Source of the DNA: Streptomyces sp. GS7
GTDB taxonomy: Bacteria > Actinomycetota > Actinomycetes > Streptomycetales > Streptomycetaceae
Assembly (NCBI RefSeq): GCF_009834125.1
Contig: NZ_CP047146.1
Coordinates: 7,658,501 to 7,722,500, forward strand
Direction of reading: 5' to 3'
Length of the DNA stretch: 64,000 nucleotides
How positions within the stretch are numbered: position 1 is the stretch's first letter; the number at the start of each line of letters is the position of its first letter. This document shows, piece after piece, positions 26,261 to 35,753 of this stretch. The position numbers were made by a program, and so were the translations under genes. Below the pieces are notes generated by a model. It was not told where the DNA came from and made no database searches. It saw only the letters and a list, made by a program, of their open reading frames with translations.

Positions 26261-26334
26261 TAGCGGGGACAGGATTTGAACCTGCGACCTCTGGGTTATG
26301 AGCCCAGCGAGCTACCGAGCTGCTCCACCCCGCG
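26261..26334 (-). tRNA. Initiator tRNA-fMet (CAU), second copy
   Basis: Identical over all 74 nt to the copy at 24012-24085, including the GGG/CCC anticodon stem and the CTCATAA loop. The upstream flank differs, so it has its own promoter (a TGATACGT-like -10 element). No CCA is encoded. Confidence 0.95.
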
Positions 26335-26442
26335 ACGTTGTGACCCCAACGTATCACGGCGCCGGGACGGCAGTTGACGCCGGGCCCGGTGGCCACCGGT
26401 TGCGCACCGGCGGCCACCGGGCCCGCGTACCGCCGCAGCGGC

Positions 26443-29334
26443 TCAGCCGCCCGACTTGCCGCCCTTCTCGGAGGCCTTGGCGGCCCGGTCCAGCGCGGCC
26501 TTGAGCTTCTTCTGGGCCTCGCCGTACGCGGCCCAGTCGCCCGCGACGCGCGCCTTCTCTCCCTCGTCGTACGCCTTTTCGGCGTCGCCGAGTGCCTGCT
26601 GCACGGTCTGGCCGGATGGCGGCGGCTGCTGGCCGGTCTCACCGCCGCCGGGCGGATTCTCCGTGCCGGTGCTCGGCGCCTTCTTGCCGAAGACCACGTC
26701 CAGCGCGTCCTTCAGGGAGTTCTCCAGGACGGGCTTGCTGTCGCCGTAGCTGACCAACACCTTCTTCAGGAGCGGGTAGTTGGTGTTGGCGCCGCGCAGA
26801 TAGACCGGTTCGACGTAGAGCAGCCCACCGTCCAGGGGGACGGTGAGCAGATTGCCGTACTCGATCTCCGAGTCGCCGAATTTCTTCAGGATGTTGAGCT
26901 CGTTGGCGATCGTCGGATCGGAGTTGAACTTCGACTGCGCCAGCTGCGGGCCGGGCACCGGTGTCTGCGCGGGCAGCTTCAGCAGTCTGATCCTGCCGTA
27001 GTCGCCGCTCGTCGCATTGGCGTCGACCGCCATGAAGGCACCGAGGTTGTCCTTCTTGTTGGGCGTGAAGGTCGTCGTCAGCGAGAACGCCTGTTCCTTC
27101 TGGTCGGGCATCTTCATGCTCAGGTAGTACGGCGGAACCGCGTTGCCCGACTTGGTGGTCGGGTCGCTGGGGATCTGCCAGCGCTCCGAGCCGGTGTAGA
27201 AGGTCCCCGGGTCGGTCACGTGGTACGTGGTCAGCAGCTGGCGCTGCACCTTGAAGAGGTCCTGCGGGTAGCGCAGGTGCTCCTTCAGCGCGGGGCTGAT
27301 GGCGCTCTTCTTCTCGACCGTGCCGGGGAACGCCTTCATCCAGGTCTTGAGGACCGGGTCCTCGGTGTCCCACTGGTAGAGCTTGACCGAGCCGTCGTAC
27401 GCGTCGACCGTCGCCTTGACCGAGTTGCGGATGTAGTTGACCTGGTTCTGCTGGGCCACCACCGCCCGCTGGCCGTTGGTGAGCGAGTCGGCGGTGCTGT
27501 CCCCGAGGGTGGTGCGCGAGGCGTACGGGTAGCCGTTGCTGGTGGTGTATGCGTCCACGATCCACTGGATCCGGCCGTCGATCACCGCCGGGTAGGCGTC
27601 GCCGTCGATGGTCAGCCAGGGCGCGACGGACTCGACGCGCTCCTTGGGCGTGCGGTTGTACAGGATCCGCGAACCGTCGCCGATCGCACCGGAGTACAGG
27701 ATCTGCGGCTCCCCGAACGCCACCGCGTACGCGGCCCGGTTGATCGGGTTGGACAGGCTGACCCCGCTCCTGCCCTGGTAGCGGTAGCTCTTCTCACCGC
27801 TGTCGTCGGAGTAGTCCAGCTCCTTCTGGGGCCCGCCCACGATGGAGTACTGGGTGGTCTTCTCACCGTAGTAGACACGCTGTTCGTACGGCGGGAGCTG
27901 CCCCCTGGACGGCAGGTTCGCCTCGGTGTAGTCGGGCCCGCCGCCGTCGGCGGTCTCCGTCCCCTTGGCGGTGACCGCGCCGTAGCCGTGGGTGTACTTG
28001 AAGTGGTCGTTGATCCAGTTGCGCTCGGGGATGCCGGCGAGGTTCAGCTCGCGCAGGCCGATGACGGTGTCCTGCTCCTTGCCGTCCTTGTCCTTGTACC
28101 GGTCGACGTCCAGGGTGGACGGGAACTGGTAGTAGGACCGCACCTGCTGCTGTTGCTGGAAGGCCGGCGAGACCACGTTCGGGTCGAGCAGCCGCATGCT
28201 GGCCGTGGTGTCGGCGTCGTCCCGCAGCCGCTGGCTGTCGTCCTTGCCCGCCGGCTTGTAGTTGCCCTTGTAGGGCGTGACCTCGGAGTCCTGGATGCCG
28301 TACGCGTCCCGGGTCGCCTTGATGTTCTGCTTGATGTACGGCGCTTCCTTGGCCTGCTCGTTCGGCTGGACCTGGAACTTCTGGACGATGGCCGGATACA
28401 GGCCGCCGATGAGGACCGCGGAGAGCACCATCAGGCCGAAGCCGATCACCGGCAGCTGCCACGTGCGCCGCCAGAGGGTGGCGAAGAACAGGAGCGCGCA
28501 GATCGCCGCGATGAAGAACAGGATGGTCTTCGCCGGGAGATAGGCGTTGGCGTCGACATAGCGCAGCCCGGTCCAGTTGTCCGCCGACTTCAGGCCGCTG
28601 GACTTGACCGCGAGGCCGTACCGGTCGAGCCAGTACGCGACCGCCTTCAGTGAGACGAAGATGCCCAGCAGCACCGAGAGATGACCGGTCGCGGCGGCGG
28701 TCGCCCGGGAGCCGGGGCTGGTCAGCCGCAGCCCGCCGTAGAGGTAGTGCGTCAGCGCGGCGGCCACCAGGCACAGCACCGCGCAGGCGAAGCCGAAGCT
28801 CAACAGGAAGCGGTACCAGGGCAGATCGAAGGCGTAGAACGAGACGTCCTTGCCGAACTGCGGGTCCGTCGTGCCGAACGGGACGCCGTTGACCCACTGG
28901 AGCCACGTACGCCACTCACCGGAGGCGGAGGCCCCGGCGATCAGCCCGATCACGGACGTCACCGCGAGCAGTGCCCACTTCTTGAACGGGGCGATGCCCA
29001 TCCGGTAGCGGTCCAGGCTCTGCTGCTCTATTGACATCGCGCTGAGCGGCGGCCGCAGCCGGTGCGCCAGCCAGATGTTGACGCCGACGCACACCGCCAT
29101 CACGATGCCGAAGGCGAAGAACAGGCCGATCTTGGTCAGCAGGGTGGTGGTGAAGACCGAGGAGAACTTGACGGAGCGGTACCAGAGCCAGTCCGTCCAG
29201 AAGCCCGAGAACATCACGAAGAGCATGGCCAATACGGCCAGTACGCCCAACGTCATGAGCAGGGTCCGGAACCGCCGCGACGGTCGGCCGACTCTGATCC
29301 GTGGCCCTGTCGGGCCTCCGCCGCGGTCCGGCAT
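26443..29334 (-). CDS. UPF0182 family large membrane protein
   Basis: A protein of about 963 aa of the UPF0182/COG1615 family (Rv3193c-like), conserved across Actinobacteria and of unknown function. The N-terminal 330 residues hold seven or so membrane spans (for example [19 protein letters not shown]). A large extracytoplasmic domain follows, with GYGAVTAKG and [13 protein letters not shown], then a Gly/Pro linker and a Lys/Ala-rich helical tail. The ATG at 29334 (PDRGGGPTG) is chosen; a GTG at 29358 is possible. Its neighbours (PDZ-Lon protease, DUF2342 zincin) also accompany it in mycobacteria. Confidence 0.88.
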   Translation of the reverse strand: MPDRGGGPTGPRIRVGRPSRRFRTLLMTLGVLAVLAMLFVMFSGFWTDWLWYRSVKFSSVFTTTLLTKIGLFFAFGIVMAVCVGVNIWLAHRLRPPLSAMSIEQQSLDRYRMGIAPFKKWALLAVTSVIGLIAGASASGEWRTWLQWVNGVPFGTTDPQFGKDVSFYAFDLPWYRFLLSFGFACAVLCLVAAALTHYLYGGLRLTSPGSRATAAATGHLSVLLGIFVSLKAVAYWLDRYGLAVKSSGLKSADNWTGLRYVDANAYLPAKTILFFIAAICALLFFATLWRRTWQLPVIGFGLMVLSAVLIGGLYPAIVQKFQVQPNEQAKEAPYIKQNIKATRDAYGIQDSEVTPYKGNYKPAGKDDSQRLRDDADTTASMRLLDPNVVSPAFQQQQQVRSYYQFPSTLDVDRYKDKDGKEQDTVIGLRELNLAGIPERNWINDHFKYTHGYGAVTAKGTETADGGGPDYTEANLPSRGQLPPYEQRVYYGEKTTQYSIVGGPQKELDYSDDSGEKSYRYQGRSGVSLSNPINRAAYAVAFGEPQILYSGAIGDGSRILYNRTPKERVESVAPWLTIDGDAYPAVIDGRIQWIVDAYTTSNGYPYASRTTLGDSTADSLTNGQRAVVAQQNQVNYIRNSVKATVDAYDGSVKLYQWDTEDPVLKTWMKAFPGTVEKKSAISPALKEHLRYPQDLFKVQRQLLTTYHVTDPGTFYTGSERWQIPSDPTTKSGNAVPPYYLSMKMPDQKEQAFSLTTTFTPNKKDNLGAFMAVDANATSGDYGRIRLLKLPAQTPVPGPQLAQSKFNSDPTIANELNILKKFGDSEIEYGNLLTVPLDGGLLYVEPVYLRGANTNYPLLKKVLVSYGDSKPVLENSLKDALDVVFGKKAPSTGTENPPGGGETGQQPPPSGQTVQQALGDAEKAYDEGEKARVAGDWAAYGEAQKKLKAALDRAAKASEKGGKSGG

Positions 29335-29470
29335 CTGGAAAGCCAAGGTGCGCACCTCGAAGTTCGGTGGGGTGGTGAACAGGCCCGGCGATAGTAGGAC
29401 CCAGTGATGCAACTTACGACGGCTTTACTCGGTTCCCGATTTCCGGGGTCCACAAGGCACGATGTGGGGC

Positions 29471-30025
29471 ATGACGAACCTCCCCGTTGACGGCACCCCC
29501 CTCGCCGCCGACCCACTGACCCGCGCGGTGCTCGAAATCGACGAGTACGCCGCCGGACTCGGCTGGGACCAGCCCGCCCGCCTGTTCGCCCTCGTTGACA
29601 CCGCCAAACTGCGGGAACAGGAGCCCTCGCTCGCCGCCCAGCTGGGCATCGACGACGCCACCAGCGCGTCCCTGACCCCCGTGGAGCAGGACGAGATCCC
29701 GGCCGACGCCCCGCTGGACGAGTTCCTCGCCACCATCGCCTGGCCCGACGCCGTCGCCGGCTGCGCGCTGACCGTGGAGCGGCTGATGCTGCCGCCGTCC
29801 GCCGAGGAGTCCCAGCCCGCGGGCATGGACGAGGCCCAGCTCGCCAAGTGGGTCGCCAAGCACCCCGACCGCCAGGAGGTCCGGATGACGGTGGCCGTCC
29901 TGCGGGACGGATCCCGGGAATCCGCACTGCGGCTGCGCGAGAAGGACTCCACCTCCGAGGTGCTCACCGGCTCGGCCCTCGTCCCCGGCCTCGCGGACGC
30001 GCTGGCCGCGACCTTCGAGGCGTGA
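29471..30025 (+). CDS. PPA1309-like conserved actinobacterial protein
   Basis: A 184-aa acidic soluble protein resembling the PPA1309 family, which is restricted to Actinobacteria and has no known function. Recognisable parts are LTRAVLEIDEYAAGLGWDQPARLFALVDT near the N-terminus and IAWPDAVAGCALTVERLMLPP in the middle. There is no signal peptide and no membrane span. It is divergent from the UPF0182 gene and convergent with the PDZ-protease gene, with 15 bp between the stops. The ATG at 29471 is preferred over one nine bases earlier. Confidence 0.75.
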   Translation: MTNLPVDGTPLAADPLTRAVLEIDEYAAGLGWDQPARLFALVDTAKLREQEPSLAAQLGIDDATSASLTPVEQDEIPADAPLDEFLATIAWPDAVAGCALTVERLMLPPSAEESQPAGMDEAQLAKWVAKHPDRQEVRMTVAVLRDGSRESALRLREKDSTSEVLTGSALVPGLADALAATFEA

Positions 30026-30040
30026 GCGCGCCGATCTGAC

Positions 30041-31138
30041 CTACGAGCGGCCTGCCGGGCTGCAGCTCGGCAGGCCCGCCGTGTCGTTCGTACGGATCTT
30101 CTCCAGCGCCTTCATCGCGTCACCTATGGTGCCGACCTTGACGAGCCGGAGGCCGCTCGGGGTGTCCTTGGCAGCGGCGCCGCAGTTCTCCTTGGGCGTC
30201 AGGAAGAACTCCGCGCCCTTGTCCCGCGCGCCGATCGTCTTCATCGAAATGCCGCCGATCGGGCCGACGTTGCCCTGGTCGTCGATCGTGCCCGTACCGG
30301 CCACGAACTTGCCGCCGGTCAGGTTGCCGCCGGGCGTGAGCTTGTCCACGATGCCGAGCGCGAACATCAGCCCGGCGCTCGGGCCGCCGACGTCGGCGAG
30401 CTTCACGTCGATGTGGAACGGGAAGATGTGGTCCGCCTGGGCCTGGATGCCCACCACGGCACGGCCGCCGTCCGCCGCGGTCGTGAGCGCGATGTCCGCG
30501 CCGGGCCCCTCGGGCCGCTTTCCCTGCTGCTCCGCCGCGGCGGCCTCCTTGGCCGGAATGACCGTGAAGACCACCTTTTCGCCCGGCTTGTGCCGGGTGA
30601 CGAACTTGGCGACGTCGCCGGCCTGCGTGACCGCCTTGCCGTCCACCGCCTTGATCACATCGCCCGCGTGCAACTTCCCGTCGGCCGGCTTGTCCTTGAC
30701 GACGGCCCCGACGACGGTCTGGGTGGCGACCGGGATGTTCAACTGCTTGAGCGCGGCGACCTTGGCGCTCTCCTGGGACTGGGTGAACTCCTCGGCGTTC
30801 TGCTGGTCGGCCTGCTGGGCGGTCTGCCCTTCCGGGTAGAGCGTCTTGTGCGGCACCACGGCCCGGTCGGGGTCCAGCCAGCCGTAGACCGCCTCGAAGA
30901 GGTTCATGCGGTAGTCGGGGCCGGTGACCTGGACCGTGGTCATGTTCAGATGGCCGCTCGTCGGATACGTCGTGCGGCCGGAGATCTGGAGCACCGGCTT
31001 GCCCTCGTGATCCCCGAGGGTGTTGACCGTCGGGCCCGGTGACATCGCCGCGTACGGCACGGGAATCAGCACGCCGGCGCAGAGCAGCGCGATCAGCATC
31101 AGGGTCGAGGCGAGCAGCGTCGCGGTGCGGCGTGGCAT
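30041..31138 (-). CDS. PDZ-domain Lon-like serine protease (YlbL type)
   Basis: A 365-aa secreted or membrane-anchored protease. There is an N-terminal signal/anchor at residues 7-30, a PDZ domain at about 130-200 (LHAGDVIKAVDGKAV), then a Lon-type proteolytic domain with the Ser-Lys dyad: S254 in GGPSAGL and K300 in IGGISMK. It matches Rv3194c and B. subtilis YlbL. The substrate is unknown. The GC-rich C-terminus contains a conserved Cys pair (ENCGAA and LPSCSP) that could form a disulfide outside the membrane. Confidence 0.9.
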   Translation of the reverse strand: MPRRTATLLASTLMLIALLCAGVLIPVPYAAMSPGPTVNTLGDHEGKPVLQISGRTTYPTSGHLNMTTVQVTGPDYRMNLFEAVYGWLDPDRAVVPHKTLYPEGQTAQQADQQNAEEFTQSQESAKVAALKQLNIPVATQTVVGAVVKDKPADGKLHAGDVIKAVDGKAVTQAGDVAKFVTRHKPGEKVVFTVIPAKEAAAAEQQGKRPEGPGADIALTTAADGGRAVVGIQAQADHIFPFHIDVKLADVGGPSAGLMFALGIVDKLTPGGNLTGGKFVAGTGTIDDQGNVGPIGGISMKTIGARDKGAEFFLTPKENCGAAAKDTPSGLRLVKVGTIGDAMKALEKIRTNDTAGLPSCSPAGRS

Positions 31139-31207
31139 GGAACGACAGTACGGGACGGGTATGACAACCGGCCCGCGGGGCCGTCCGTACGAGGACGGAC
31201 GGGAGCC

Positions 31208-31399
31208 TCAGACCGGGTCCGTGACCGGGTCGGGGACGGTGCGAGCGGGCTCCCGCCTCTCCATCGCGGCACGGAACCGTGCATAGCCGGCCAGCTCCGC
31301 GACGTCCCCGGTCTTGCGGTTGCGCAGGGCCCAGCTGCTCCACAGCGCAGCGGCCAGACCGGCCAGAACCGGAATCAGCAGCCAGAGCAGCGCTCCCAT
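31208..31399 (-). CDS. Small single-span membrane protein
   Basis: A 63-aa protein with one strong membrane helix (LLWLLIPVLAGLAAALWSSWAL) followed by a basic stop-transfer (RNRK) and a polar tail. GGAGG lies eight bases before the ATG, which makes translation likely. It lies 69 bp upstream of the PDZ-Lon protease on the same strand and may be co-transcribed with it. Function unknown. Confidence 0.65.
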   Translation of the reverse strand: MGALLWLLIPVLAGLAAALWSSWALRNRKTGDVAELAGYARFRAAMERREPARTVPDPVTDPV

Positions 31400-31567
31400 G
31401 GCGACCTCCCGACACCTCGCGCAACCGTGATCGACGAATAAGCGGATTAACCAGCCGACAGGTCAACGCTCATGCCAGGGAGCCGGTTACGCAACCGGAA
31501 CGGCACACACAGCCACCGCCACGGCCCTGGCCCTGGCCCTGGCCAGGGAGGATCCCCGGTTACCCAG

Positions 31568-31700
31568 AGACAGCACTACGCGCCGACCCGCCCTCCCGTC
31601 ACCCGACCTCCACCCCCAGAAGACAGCGCTACGCGCCGACCCATTCTTCGGTCACCCGACCTCCACCCCCAGAAGACAGCGCTACGCGCCGACCCATTCT
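31568..31700. repeat. 53-bp tandem repeat that duplicates the moaE 3' end
   Basis: AGACAGC(G/A)CTACGCGCCGAC-type units start at 31568, 31621 and 31674, exactly 53 bp apart. The copies at 31621 and 31674 are nearly identical; the first is partly diverged. The third copy runs into moaE and contains its last seven codons and stop, so the second copy repeats those codons (TEEWVGA and stop) outside the gene. Confidence 0.85.
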
Positions 31701-32161
31701 TCGGTGCCGTCGGAGAAGGTCTGGTGCTTCCAGATGGGGACCTCGTGCTTGAGGTCGTCGATCAGCTTGCGGCACGCGTCGAACGCCTCGCCCCGGTGCG
31801 GGCAGGAGACCGCGACGACCACGGCCAGATCGCCGATCGCCAGGTCGCCCACGCGGTGCACGGCGGCGAGCGCGCGGACCGGATAGTCGGCGACGACCTT
31901 CTCGGCGATGCGGCGCATCTCCTCCTCCGCGGTCGGGTGCGCGGAGTAGCCGAGCCCGTCGACGTCGGCGCCGCCGTCGTGCGAGCGGACGGTGCCGACG
32001 AACAGGGCCGTACCGCCGGCCGCCGCGTCGCCGACGGCCGCGAAGACCTCGTCCACGGACAGCGGGGTGTCGCGGATCGCCAGGAGCCGGATCGGGTCCT
32101 CGGCGGCCCGCTCGCCGGGGTGGTCGCGGCCGGGGCCGGTGCGGGAGTGCGTGCCAGACAT
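31682..32161 (-). CDS. moaE: Molybdopterin synthase catalytic subunit
   Basis: A 159-aa MoaE that, with thiocarboxylated MoaD, converts cyclic pyranopterin monophosphate to molybdopterin. Family motifs are FVGTVRSHDGG, the HRVGDLAIGDLAVVVAVSCPHR stretch and AFDACRKLIDDLKHEVPIWK, with the catalytic lysines. The N-terminal 22 residues are a polar extension. No moaD is adjacent, but moeZ at 58.3 kb could supply the sulfur-transfer step. The last seven codons are repeated in a tandem array just downstream. Confidence 0.93.
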   Translation of the reverse strand: MSGTHSRTGPGRDHPGERAAEDPIRLLAIRDTPLSVDEVFAAVGDAAAGGTALFVGTVRSHDGGADVDGLGYSAHPTAEEEMRRIAEKVVADYPVRALAAVHRVGDLAIGDLAVVVAVSCPHRGEAFDACRKLIDDLKHEVPIWKHQTFSDGTEEWVGA

Positions 32162-32264
32162 ACCCCCATCGTGCCGTACCGGGAGCGCGCCGGGGAATGG
32201 CCGTTTCCACCGGGCGTCCGGCCTCCCGTATGGAGGCTCGTACAGCCCGGCGGCCCGGCGGCGG

Positions 32265-33416
32265 TCAGATGCGGCGGCGGGCCTTGCGGGCGCGGCGGAC
32301 CAGTGCCGCGGTGCCCAGGAGGGCGACGGTCGCGCCGGCGGCGCCCGCGGCGGTGGCGTCCTTGCGGCCGAGCCGGCGGCCGGCGACGGTGTGCCGTCCG
32401 GCGACCTCTTCGAGGAGTTCGGCGAGCACCTCCTCGTTCGTCCACTTCGGACGCCAGCCCGCGTCGTGCAGCCGGCTGCCGCTGACCACCCAGGGGTGCA
32501 TCGTGTACGCGAGGTCCCCGGCGGGGGACGGGGTCAGGCCGATGCGGTGCAGCCGGGCGGCGGCGCCCAGCGCCACCGAGGAGGGCAGCTCCATGCGGCG
32601 GATCCCGGAGAGCTCCTCTACTTCCTCCTGTTCCAGCCAGCCGTCGCAGCCCACCGCCAGTTCGCCCTCGACCTTCTGCAGGGCCGCGTACTCCAGGGCG
32701 CTGACCAGGTCTTCCACGTGGCAGAACTGCCAGGCGGGGCGGGATCCGGCGACGACCAGAAGGCGCGGCGACTCGAAGTAGCGGGTCAGCGCGGTGTCGG
32801 TGCCGCCCACCAGGACGGCGGGGCGCAGCACGGTGACGTTCAGGCCGGGGTGGGCGCGGGGCGCGCGGTGCGCCAGGTGCTCGATCTCCAGGAGGTCGCC
32901 GACACCGGTGGCGTCGGCGGTGGCGCGCAGCTCGGCGTCCTCGGCGAGCGGAACATCGTTGTCGGGCAGCGCCCCGTAGACCATGGCGGAGGTGCACAGC
33001 ACGACCCGGTGGACGCCGGCCGCCGCGGCGGCGGTCAGCACCGTCTGGGTGCCGCGCACGTTGTAGGCGGTGCGCGCCGCGTCGTCGGTCTCCAGGTCGA
33101 GGTCGAGCGCGAGGTGGACCACGACGTCCGTTCCGCGGAGTTTGTCGGCGATGGCGGGGTCGCGGACGTCCAGGACGTGCCAGTGGGCCTCGGCGACGTC
33201 ACCGTGGCGCTCGTCGATGGCCACCACCTTCCTGACCTCGTCGGAGGCGGCCAGGGCACGGGTGAGCAGCGCGCCGACCCCGGAGGCGGCGCCGGTGACG
33301 GCGACGGCGGGGCGGCGCAGCGGCCGGTCGGCGGCATCGCCTGGGGCGTGGTCCGCCTTTTCGGTCTGGGCCGCAGCGTTTCGCGCTGCGCGAACGGTCG
33401 GATCTGGGGAACTCAC
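32265..33416 (-). CDS. NAD(P)-dependent epimerase/dehydratase-like SDR protein
   Basis: A protein of about 383 aa with an extended-SDR Rossmann N-terminus (VTGAASGVGALLTRAL, the TGxxGxxG motif) and VVHLALDLD at the usual position. The catalytic Tyr-x3-Lys is not evident: after CTSAMVYG the helix lacks YxxxK. It may therefore bind NAD(P) without classical chemistry. A C-terminal hydrophobic helix followed by an Arg-rich end (VRRARKARRRI) suggests membrane attachment. The GTG at 33416 has GGAGA seven bases upstream; the longer open frame before it is low-complexity. Confidence 0.75.
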   Translation of the reverse strand: MSSPDPTVRAARNAAAQTEKADHAPGDAADRPLRRPAVAVTGAASGVGALLTRALAASDEVRKVVAIDERHGDVAEAHWHVLDVRDPAIADKLRGTDVVVHLALDLDLETDDAARTAYNVRGTQTVLTAAAAAGVHRVVLCTSAMVYGALPDNDVPLAEDAELRATADATGVGDLLEIEHLAHRAPRAHPGLNVTVLRPAVLVGGTDTALTRYFESPRLLVVAGSRPAWQFCHVEDLVSALEYAALQKVEGELAVGCDGWLEQEEVEELSGIRRMELPSSVALGAAARLHRIGLTPSPAGDLAYTMHPWVVSGSRLHDAGWRPKWTNEEVLAELLEEVAGRHTVAGRRLGRKDATAAGAAGATVALLGTAALVRRARKARRRI

Positions 33417-33607
33417 CGGGCGTCTCCAGCGGTTGTCTTCAGTACGGGCGCGTCGGACGCGTCCGCACCAGGTGGCTCCATCCTGCCGCAGCCACCGGGA
33501 CAGCGAAGCACCGAGCCCCGATGCGGTCCGGGTGTCTACGCTGGAGGTGATGTCGGGCAGCCGCCGTCGGCCGATGGGGTCGGCGGCCCTACGAGCCGAG
33601 GAAACCC

Positions 33608-35092
33608 GTGAGTGACACCCCATTTGGATTCGGCCTTCCGCCGGAGGAGCCGGAGGACGGCGACAACGGCAAGAAGAAGGGCGGCCAGGGAGGTAGCCAG
33701 GGCCCCGCGGACCCCTTCGGGTTCGGCGGCGGGAGCGGCGGCGCGGACAATCCGTTCGCGGCGCTCTTCGGCGGCATGGGGGGACCCGGCGGCCAGATGA
33801 ACCCCGGCGACCTGGGAGCCGCGTTCCAGCGGCTCGGCCAGATGCTCTCCTACGAGGGCGGCCCGGTGAACTGGGACATGGCCAAGGACATCGCCCGGCA
33901 GACCGTCGCGCAGGGCGCCGAGGACGGCAGCAAGGACGCCAGCCTCTCGCCGGGTGAGCGGACCGCCGTCCAAGAGGCCGTGCGCCTCGCGGACCTGTGG
34001 CTGGACGGGGTGACGTCGCTGCCGTCGGGCTCCGGCTCGGTGGTGGCCTGGAGTCGCGCCGAGTGGGTCGAGGAGACCCTGCCGGTGTGGAAGGACCTGG
34101 TCAATCCGCTCGCCGAGCGGGTCGGGTCGGCGATGGGCGATGTGCTGCCCGGGGAGATGCAGGCCATGGCGGGCCCGCTGCTCGGGATGATGCGCTCCAT
34201 GGGGGGCGCGATGTTCGGCACCCAGATCGGCCAGGCGCTGGGCGTCCTGGCCTCCGAGGTCGTCGGTTCGACGGACATCGGGCTGCCCCTGGGGCCGGCC
34301 GGCAAGGCCGCGCTGCTGCCCGGGAACGTGGCGGCGTTCGGTGCCGGCCTGGGCGTCCCGGAGGAGGAGGTGCGGCTGTATCTGGCCCTGCGTGAGGCGG
34401 CCCACCAGCGGCTCTTCGCGCATGTGCCGTGGCTGCGCTCGCATCTGTTCGGTGCCGTCGAGGGCTATGCACGCGGCATCAAGGTCGATACGACCAAGCT
34501 GGAGGACGTGGTCGGCCAGATCGACCCGCAGCACCCCGAGGAGCTGCAGAACGCCCTCCAGCAGGGCATGTTCCAGCCCGAGGACACCCCTGAGCAGAAG
34601 GCCGCGCTGGCCCGTCTGGAGACCGCGCTGGCGCTCGTCGAGGGCTGGGTGGACGCGGTGGTGCACGCCGCCGCCAAGCCGCATCTGCCGTCGGCGGACA
34701 AGCTCCGCGAGACGCTGCGGCGGCGCCGGGCGAGCGGCGGCCCGGCCGAGCAGACGTTCTCCACCCTGATCGGCCTCCAGCTGCGCCCGCGGCGCCTGCG
34801 GGACGCCTCGCGGCTGTGGGCCTCCCTGACCGACGCGCGCGGCCTGGAGGGCCGGGACGGTCTGTGGGAGCACCCGGACATGCTGCCGACGGCGGCGGAT
34901 CTGGACGACCCGGACGGGTTCGTGCACCACGAGCAGCTGGACTTCTCCGAGCTCGACAAGATGCTGGGCGAGGCCGCGAGCAACGGCAAGCCCCGTCTGT
35001 CCAAGCCCGATCCGTCCAAGCCCGCCGAGGACGGCACGGGTGACGACGGTCCGCAGGCCCCCGAGGACGGCAAGGGTGACGGCGCCAAGTGA
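33608..35092 (+). CDS. DUF2342 / zincin-like putative metalloprotease
   Basis: A 494-aa protein of the actinobacterial DUF2342 zincin-like family (Rv3195-like). The N-terminus is Gly/Phe-rich and disordered (GFGGGSGG, ALFGGMGGPGG). The central helix with the presumed metal site reads R262-E-A-A-H266-QRLFAH, so the first histidine of HExxH is replaced by arginine. The C-terminal 40 residues are Asp/Gly/Lys-rich. The GTG follows GAGGAA. It is divergent from the SDR gene and coupled by a 4-bp overlap to the NUDIX gene. Proteolytic activity is unproven. Confidence 0.8.
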   Translation: MSDTPFGFGLPPEEPEDGDNGKKKGGQGGSQGPADPFGFGGGSGGADNPFAALFGGMGGPGGQMNPGDLGAAFQRLGQMLSYEGGPVNWDMAKDIARQTVAQGAEDGSKDASLSPGERTAVQEAVRLADLWLDGVTSLPSGSGSVVAWSRAEWVEETLPVWKDLVNPLAERVGSAMGDVLPGEMQAMAGPLLGMMRSMGGAMFGTQIGQALGVLASEVVGSTDIGLPLGPAGKAALLPGNVAAFGAGLGVPEEEVRLYLALREAAHQRLFAHVPWLRSHLFGAVEGYARGIKVDTTKLEDVVGQIDPQHPEELQNALQQGMFQPEDTPEQKAALARLETALALVEGWVDAVVHAAAKPHLPSADKLRETLRRRRASGGPAEQTFSTLIGLQLRPRRLRDASRLWASLTDARGLEGRDGLWEHPDMLPTAADLDDPDGFVHHEQLDFSELDKMLGEAASNGKPRLSKPDPSKPAEDGTGDDGPQAPEDGKGDGAK

Positions 35093-35631
35093 GTCTGCGT
35101 GAGGACGCGGCGCGGGTGCTCAAGGAGTGGCCCGCGCCGTCGGCCGACCAGGAGCGCCTGCGGCTTGCCTATCTGGACCATCTCGCCGCCCACCAGGACG
35201 GCATGTGGAAGCCCTGCAAGGACGGGCACATCACGGCCAGCGCGCTGGTGATCGACCCGGCGGGCGGCCGGGTGCTGCTGACCCTGCACCGCAAGCTGGA
35301 GATGTGGCTCCAGATGGGCGGCCACTGCGAACCGGAGGACGCCTCGCTGGCCGCCGCGGCACTCCGGGAGGCACGCGAGGAGTCCGGGATCGCCTCGGGG
35401 CTGACCCTGCTGGGCGGTACGCCGGTGCGGCTGGACCGTCATCGGACGCCGTGCGCCGAGCACTTGGACGTCCAGTACGCCGCGCTGGCCCCCGCGGGCG
35501 CGGTGGCGGCGATCAGCGACGAGTCGCTGGACCTGCGCTGGTTCCGCTACGACGAGGTGCCCGGCGTCGCGGACGCGTCGGTGGTGCGCCTCGTGGAGAG
35601 CACCCGGGCACTGCTGCCCGCGGCGCCCTGA
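35089..35631 (+). CDS. NUDIX hydrolase
   Basis: A 180-aa protein with a complete Nudix box starting at GGHCEPEDASLAAAALREAR and running into EESGI, the pattern that coordinates magnesium for nucleoside-diphosphate-X cleavage. The substrate cannot be told from sequence. The start GTG overlaps the upstream stop (GTGA), so it is translationally coupled to the DUF2342 gene. Confidence 0.88.
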   Translation: MSLREDAARVLKEWPAPSADQERLRLAYLDHLAAHQDGMWKPCKDGHITASALVIDPAGGRVLLTLHRKLEMWLQMGGHCEPEDASLAAAALREAREESGIASGLTLLGGTPVRLDRHRTPCAEHLDVQYAALAPAGAVAAISDESLDLRWFRYDEVPGVADASVVRLVESTRALLPAAP

Positions 35632-35676
35632 CGGCTCCCCGGGCCTTCCAGATCTTCTGACACCCCATCACATCCG

Positions 35677-35709
35677 GCGTCCGCCCTCACCGGGGCGGGC
35701 GCCGGACGC
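35677..35709. terminator. Hairpin between NUDIX and TerD genes
   Basis: GCGTCCG (35677-35683) pairs with CGGACGC (35703-35709), and inner GCCC/GGGC pairing extends the stem. It lies between convergent genes; there is no T-tract. Confidence 0.5.
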
Positions 35710-35753
35710 ACGGGTGCGCCGGGCCGGCGACCGGCCGACCGGCTCTGCACCGA

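Noticed and set aside
31500..31560. Short CCCTGG repeats near 31525-31550
   Set aside because: Only three to four 6-bp units in low-complexity spacer; not a CRISPR or a meaningful array.
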